Assembly (NCBI GenBank): GCA_026398575.1
Contig: JAPLSP010000031.1
Span: 1 to 8,506 of the forward strand
Length of the DNA stretch: 8,506 nucleotides
Direction: 5' to 3'
From: Candidatus Sumerlaeota bacterium
GTDB taxonomy: Bacteria > Sumerlaeota > Sumerlaeia > JADFCT01
Shown here: in pieces, positions 5,281 to 8,506 of the stretch
Numbering within the stretch: position 1 is the first letter of the stretch
Layout of the letters: each line of letters begins with the position of its first letter
Translations under genes and position numbers: made by a program
The notes under the pieces: model-generated
Database searches by the model: none
What the model was told of the DNA's origin: nothing
What the model saw: the letters and a program-made list of their open reading frames with translations, nothing else

Positions 5281-7023
5281 ATGGCTCGTATTTTGGGAAT
5301 TGACCTTGGCACCACGAATTCATCTGTCGCAGTGATGGAGAAAAACGGACCGATCATCGTGCCGAACAGTTTGGGCGAACGCATCACGCCCTCCGTGGTC
5401 GGCTTCTCGAAAAGCGGAGAAGTCTTGGTGGGCAAGAAGGCCAAGCGCGGCGCAGTCATGAACATTGGCCGCACGGTTTTTTCCATCAAGCGGCACATGG
5501 GCACGGATTTTAAAGTCCGGATCGAAGGCAAGGAATATACGCCTCAGGAAATTTCCGGCATGATCCTGCAGAAACTCAAGCAGGACAGCGAGGATTATTT
5601 CGGCGAGGAAGTCAACCAGGCCGTGATCACCGTTCCGGCTTATTTCAACGAAACGCAGCGCCAGGCGACCAAAGACGCGGGCGAAATCGCCGGCTTCAAC
5701 GTCCGGCGTATCATTGACGAGCCGACGGCGGCGGCCCTGGCCTACGGTATGGACAAGGGCGAGGATCAGAAACTTCTGGTCTTCGACTTCGGCGGCGGCA
5801 CCTTCGACGTTTCCATTATCGAAATCATTTCCGGCGTCTTCCAGGTTCTGGCCATCGCCGGCGATTCGCACCTGGGCGGCGACGATATTGACCGGCGCAT
5901 CGTGGAGTACCTGATCCAGGAATTCAAGGAAAAGGAAGGCGTGGACCTTTCGGAAGATCCCATCGCCATGCAGCGGCTCAAAGAAGACGCGGAAGAGGCC
6001 AAGATCGAATTGTCCGAGGTCAAGGAGACGCAGATTCTGATTGAAGCCGTCTCGATGACGGAGAAAGGACCTTTGACGCTGGATACGGTCTTGACGCGCT
6101 CGAAATTCGAAGAGCTGGTGAAAGACCTGATTCATCGCACCGTGGGGCCGGTGGAAAAGGCGCTGGTCAATGCCAAGCTGCGCAAGGACCAGATAGACAA
6201 GATCCTGCTCGTTGGCGGCACCACCCGCATTCCGATGGTGCAGCGCCTGGCCAAAGAAGCGCTGGCGCGCGAACCGCAGCGGGACTTGTCGCCCGAAGAA
6301 GTCGTCGCGCTGGGCGCCGCCGTGCAGACGCTCGTTCTGACGGATATCTACGATCAGAGCGGCAAAGACCTGGCGACGCACTATGGCAAGGAAAAGCCGA
6401 TCATCATCCACATGACGCCCTTTTCGCTCGGCGTCGGACTTCAAAGCGACCAGTTTGGGGCCATCATCGAGCGCAACTCCACCTATCCGACCGAAGCCAA
6501 GGATATCTTTACGACCACGCGCGATTTCCAGGAGGCGATCTCCTTCCCAATCTACGAAGGCGAGGCCAAGACCGCATCGGAAAACACGTTCCTGGGATTG
6601 CTGCGCATCGAAGGGATCACTCCGGCGCCCAAAGGCGTTCCGCGGGTGGAGGTGACCTTCCGGCTCGATCCCAATCGCATCATCGAGGCGCGCGCCGAAG
6701 ACTTGGCCACCGGCCAGGAAAAAGCAATCCGCATCGAGGCCACCGACAGCCGCCTGTCGGAGAGCGACAAGGTCCGAATGCTCGCCGAATCTCGCGAACG
6801 CGCCACGCAAATGCTGCGTACGCGGATGAAAGGCTCGGTGGTCGAAGACGCGCAACTGCTGATTCAGCGCATGCAAGGCGTGGCGTCTTCCGTCAAAGAT
6901 CCTCAAGCCAAGGCCCTCAAAACGGCGATGAGCAAGCTCCAGCACATGATTGACACGGATGACGCGCAGGACAAGATCGAGGCGGCGATGAAAGAGCTAT
7001 CGAAGATGACGCCGAAGTCCTGA
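5281..7023 (+). CDS. dnaK: Hsp70 chaperone (DnaK family) with altered linker and no C-terminal tail
   Basis: This 580-residue ATP-driven chaperone binds exposed hydrophobic segments of client proteins in the cytoplasm. The nucleotide-binding domain is intact: GIDLGTTNSSVAV (phosphate 1, from residue 6), VFDFGGGTFDVSI (phosphate 2, from 167) and LLVGGTTRIPMV (adenosine motif, G312-G313). The interdomain linker, VLLLDVTP in typical DnaK, is PIIIHMTP (373-380), so the conserved Asp is replaced by His377. About 13 extra residues (in the TDIYDQSGKDLATHYGKEK stretch) sit just before it. The substrate domain and most of the lid are present, but the protein stops where the final lid helix and flexible acidic tail would begin; usual length is ~610-640. 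The gene has its own promoter and strong ribosome site and lies after a GrpE-like and a J-like gene, as expected for a chaperone module. It may be a specialised paralog; a canonical dnaK elsewhere cannot be excluded. Confidence 0.93.
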   Translation: MARILGIDLGTTNSSVAVMEKNGPIIVPNSLGERITPSVVGFSKSGEVLVGKKAKRGAVMNIGRTVFSIKRHMGTDFKVRIEGKEYTPQEISGMILQKLKQDSEDYFGEEVNQAVITVPAYFNETQRQATKDAGEIAGFNVRRIIDEPTAAALAYGMDKGEDQKLLVFDFGGGTFDVSIIEIISGVFQVLAIAGDSHLGGDDIDRRIVEYLIQEFKEKEGVDLSEDPIAMQRLKEDAEEAKIELSEVKETQILIEAVSMTEKGPLTLDTVLTRSKFEELVKDLIHRTVGPVEKALVNAKLRKDQIDKILLVGGTTRIPMVQRLAKEALAREPQRDLSPEEVVALGAAVQTLVLTDIYDQSGKDLATHYGKEKPIIIHMTPFSLGVGLQSDQFGAIIERNSTYPTEAKDIFTTTRDFQEAISFPIYEGEAKTASENTFLGLLRIEGITPAPKGVPRVEVTFRLDPNRIIEARAEDLATGQEKAIRIEATDSRLSESDKVRMLAESRERATQMLRTRMKGSVVEDAQLLIQRMQGVASSVKDPQAKALKTAMSKLQHMIDTDDAQDKIEAAMKELSKMTPKS

Positions 7024-7026
7024 CGA

Positions 7027-8043
7027 ATGGCCAATGTCCAACTTTCAATATCCAATATTCAATATCCAATATCCAACGGATCGAAATTTGTCTGCATCAT
7101 CGCGGGGCCGACGGGCGTCGGCAAAACCGCCGCAGCTCTGGAGCTGGCCCGCCGCTGGCAGAGCGAAATCATCTCGGCCGATTCCATGCAGGTCTTTTCC
7201 CGTCTGCGCGTGGGAACCGCGCAGCCGACGCCAACCGAGACCGGCGGCATTCCTTATCACCTGATTGATTTCCTGGAGCCCGTCGGGCCTGAGGGCGCCG
7301 AGCAGCGCTTCAGCGCCGCCCAATTCATCGCGCGCGCCACGCCGCTGCTGCAAACGCTCTTCGAGCGCGGGCGCGCGCCCGTGATCGCCGGGGGGACCGG
7401 GCTCTATCTGCAGGCGCTGACATTGGGCTTGTTCGAGCATCCGCCGATTCCCGCCGCCGTGCGCGAGGCGGTTCTGCGCGCCGTGAACGCGGCGCCGCCC
7501 GGGGAGGCTCATCGCCGGCTTGAGCGGGCCGATCCTGAAACCGCGGCGCGCATTCATCCCAACGACCTCATTCGCGTGGCGCGGGCATTGGAAATTTTCG
7601 AGGCCACGGGCAAAACCCCGGCGCAATGGCGCGAAGAACAGCGCCAGGCCGGCGCGCAAACGGATTTTGACTGGGCTTATTTCGTGCTCAATGCGCCGCG
7701 CCGCCGTCTTTATGAGCGCATCAACGCCCGCGTCGAACGCATGATCGCCGGGGGCTTGATCGCAGAAACACGCGCGCTCCTGGATCGGGGATATTCGCCG
7801 GATCTGCACTGCATGAAGGCTCTGGGATACAGCGCGGTCGCCGAATATCTGGGGGGGCGCCTGGATCGCGCCGCGATGATCCAGGGCGTGCAGCAATCGC
7901 ATCGCAACTATGCCAAGCGGCAGCTGACGTGGTTCCGCAAAGTCAAAGGCGCGCGGTGGATTTCGGTCGAGGGTCTTGACGCCGCCGCTGTAGCCGGAAA
8001 AATCGAGCAAGAGCTGGCGCAAACATCTCCTGGCGCGCGTTAG
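7027..8043 (+). CDS. miaA: tRNA dimethylallyltransferase MiaA
   Basis: MiaA transfers a dimethylallyl group to the N6 of A37 in tRNAs that read codons starting with U, which improves decoding. Visible motifs are the P-loop GPTGVGKT (27-34), DSMQ (52-55) with the catalytic Asp, GGTGLYL (122-128), the ARALEIFEATGKTP segment, and YAKRQLTWFR (295-304). Its 338 residues are slightly over the family norm. The extra length is at the N-terminus, where the first ~18 codons come mostly from a 7-bp tandem repeat and encode a low-complexity SNIQYPISN-type peptide before the first beta strand (FVCIIAGP). ATG 7027 is the only ATG, GTG or TTG start in this frame before the P-loop. It has no clear ribosome site and lies 3 bp after the dnaK stop, so translational coupling is likely. 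The enzyme call is secure. Confidence 0.95.
   Translation: MANVQLSISNIQYPISNGSKFVCIIAGPTGVGKTAAALELARRWQSEIISADSMQVFSRLRVGTAQPTPTETGGIPYHLIDFLEPVGPEGAEQRFSAAQFIARATPLLQTLFERGRAPVIAGGTGLYLQALTLGLFEHPPIPAAVREAVLRAVNAAPPGEAHRRLERADPETAARIHPNDLIRVARALEIFEATGKTPAQWREEQRQAGAQTDFDWAYFVLNAPRRRLYERINARVERMIAGGLIAETRALLDRGYSPDLHCMKALGYSAVAEYLGGRLDRAAMIQGVQQSHRNYAKRQLTWFRKVKGARWISVEGLDAAAVAGKIEQELAQTSPGAR
7037..7078 (+). repeat. Heptanucleotide tandem repeat, consensus TYCAATA, six units
   Basis: Six consecutive 7-bp units fill 7037-7078, alternating between TCCAATA and TTCAATA in the middle, with degenerate edges (TCCAACT first, TCCAACG last). A further degenerate unit, GCCAATG, precedes at 7030-7036. 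The tract is much richer in A+T than the surrounding genes and is read through as the start of miaA. Since 7 is not a multiple of 3, gain or loss of one unit would shift the miaA frame. Similar heptanucleotide repeats (STRRs) are known in cyanobacterial genomes; no relationship is claimed. Confidence 0.85.
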
Positions 8044-8506
8044 TCCTCGATAATCGCCTTCGGTTCCTCAGGCGCATAGCGACGCACGGCCACCCAATCC
8101 ACCGAAATGCACAACGTCGGTCCGCCCCATGCAAAGCCGCCGAAATACGCCGCAAGCGGTTTGGATGTTGAGAGGGTGATATCAACAAAACGTTCGGTTT
8201 TGAGCCCGTTGCTGCGGATATAGAGAAGGTTGTCGCGCGCGCTTTTTGCATCGTAGGACAACTGCTGGCGGAACCATACGCCATCCCAAAACGGCTCAAG
8301 CCGCGTCCGGGGTTCGGGCACGGCGCCCGCCTCGCGCGTGGAGATGAAACAATTGCGACATAGGCTCATGTATGGGAAGCCGCTGGCGCCCATATAATAA
8401 TGATAGTTGACGCCCAGAGGATATCCTCCGCGATTTACGTCTCCCGGCATCATCAGCAGATGCGCGCCGCAGACGTTGGCAGCAAACATCCCCTTGCGCG
8501 TGAGCT
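8040..8506 (-). CDS. Partial gene, C-terminus with DUF2341/LamG-like ending
   Basis: Only the last ~154 residues are visible; the frame is open to the right edge, so the N-terminus lies outside. The ATG at 8489 is probably internal. The ending SVDWVAVRRYAPEEP resembles the VDW-VRVRKY-PEP tail of DUF2341-type beta-sandwich (concanavalin-like) domains, often found at the end of secreted or cell-surface proteins in environmental bacteria. The segment before it is rich in Tyr, Gly and Trp, as in extracellular sugar-binding folds, and contains Cys in LCRNCF. No signal peptide can be judged. The stop TAA (8042-8040) interlocks with the miaA TAG (8041-8043), so the two genes converge and overlap by 4 bp. 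Family assignment is tentative; the coding call is good. Confidence 0.6.
   Translation of the reverse strand, partial: LTRKGMFAANVCGAHLLMMPGDVNRGGYPLGVNYHYYMGASGFPYMSLCRNCFISTREAGAVPEPRTRLEPFWDGVWFRQQLSYDAKSARDNLLYIRSNGLKTERFVDITLSTSKPLAAYFGGFAWGGPTLCISVDWVAVRRYAPEEPKAIIED

Noticed and set aside
5320..6945. A 541-codon antisense frame opposite dnaK
   Set aside because: Long open frames antisense to dnaK are a well-known artefact of its codon usage; there is no ribosome site or domain evidence.
7045..8022. A 325-codon antisense frame opposite miaA
   Set aside because: It is entirely antisense to a gene with all MiaA motifs and has no independent support.

Overview
The window is chromosomal DNA (high-50s % G+C by eye) from a bacterium I cannot place confidently. 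The penicillin-binding protein 2 implies peptidoglycan. A membrane-tethered MshEN-type domain, a DUF2341-like C-terminal tail, short GC-rich hairpins and an AT-rich heptanucleotide repeat are all compatible with an uncultured Planctomycetes/Omnitrophota/Sumerlaeota-like lineage, but that placement is inference only. No phage, transposase, CRISPR array, rRNA or tRNA is visible.

Layout. Positions 1-285 hold no convincing gene. They are a mosaic of perfect inverted repeats and small GC-rich hairpins with three-base loops, just downstream of the first gene. A minus-strand two-gene operon follows: a small protein with a type II secretion GspE/MshEN-like N-terminal domain plus two C-terminal membrane helices (2927-2205), overlapping by 4 bp (GTGA) with a PBP2-like transpeptidase (2208-286). 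A good sigma70-type promoter for this operon lies at 3117-3089, with its -35 box inside a near-perfect palindrome.

On the plus strand a chaperone cluster begins: a J-domain-like/TPR protein (3177-4478) whose HPD motif reads FDP, a divergent GrpE (4510-5097), and an Hsp70/DnaK (5281-7023) with its own strong promoter (TTGGCA-17 bp-TATCAT). The Hsp70 has an insertion before its interdomain linker, an altered linker, and no acidic C-terminal tail. Three bases after it comes miaA (7027-8043), a tRNA dimethylallyltransferase whose first ~18 codons lie almost entirely in a 7-bp tandem repeat. A convergent partial gene (8506-8040) enters from the right edge and interlocks its stop codon with that of miaA.

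How it works together. The J-like/TPR protein, GrpE and Hsp70 look like a dedicated, diverged Hsp70 machine: TPR for partner binding, GrpE for nucleotide exchange, Hsp70 for client binding. Loss of the HPD triad argues that the co-chaperone does not stimulate ATPase activity in the standard way. The divergent operon may couple an MshEN-like membrane protein to cell-wall elongation. The most checkable oddities are the FDP J-domain, the modified Hsp70 linker, the KTS in place of KTG in PBP2, the heptanucleotide repeat at the miaA start, and the nested inverted repeats at 1-197.
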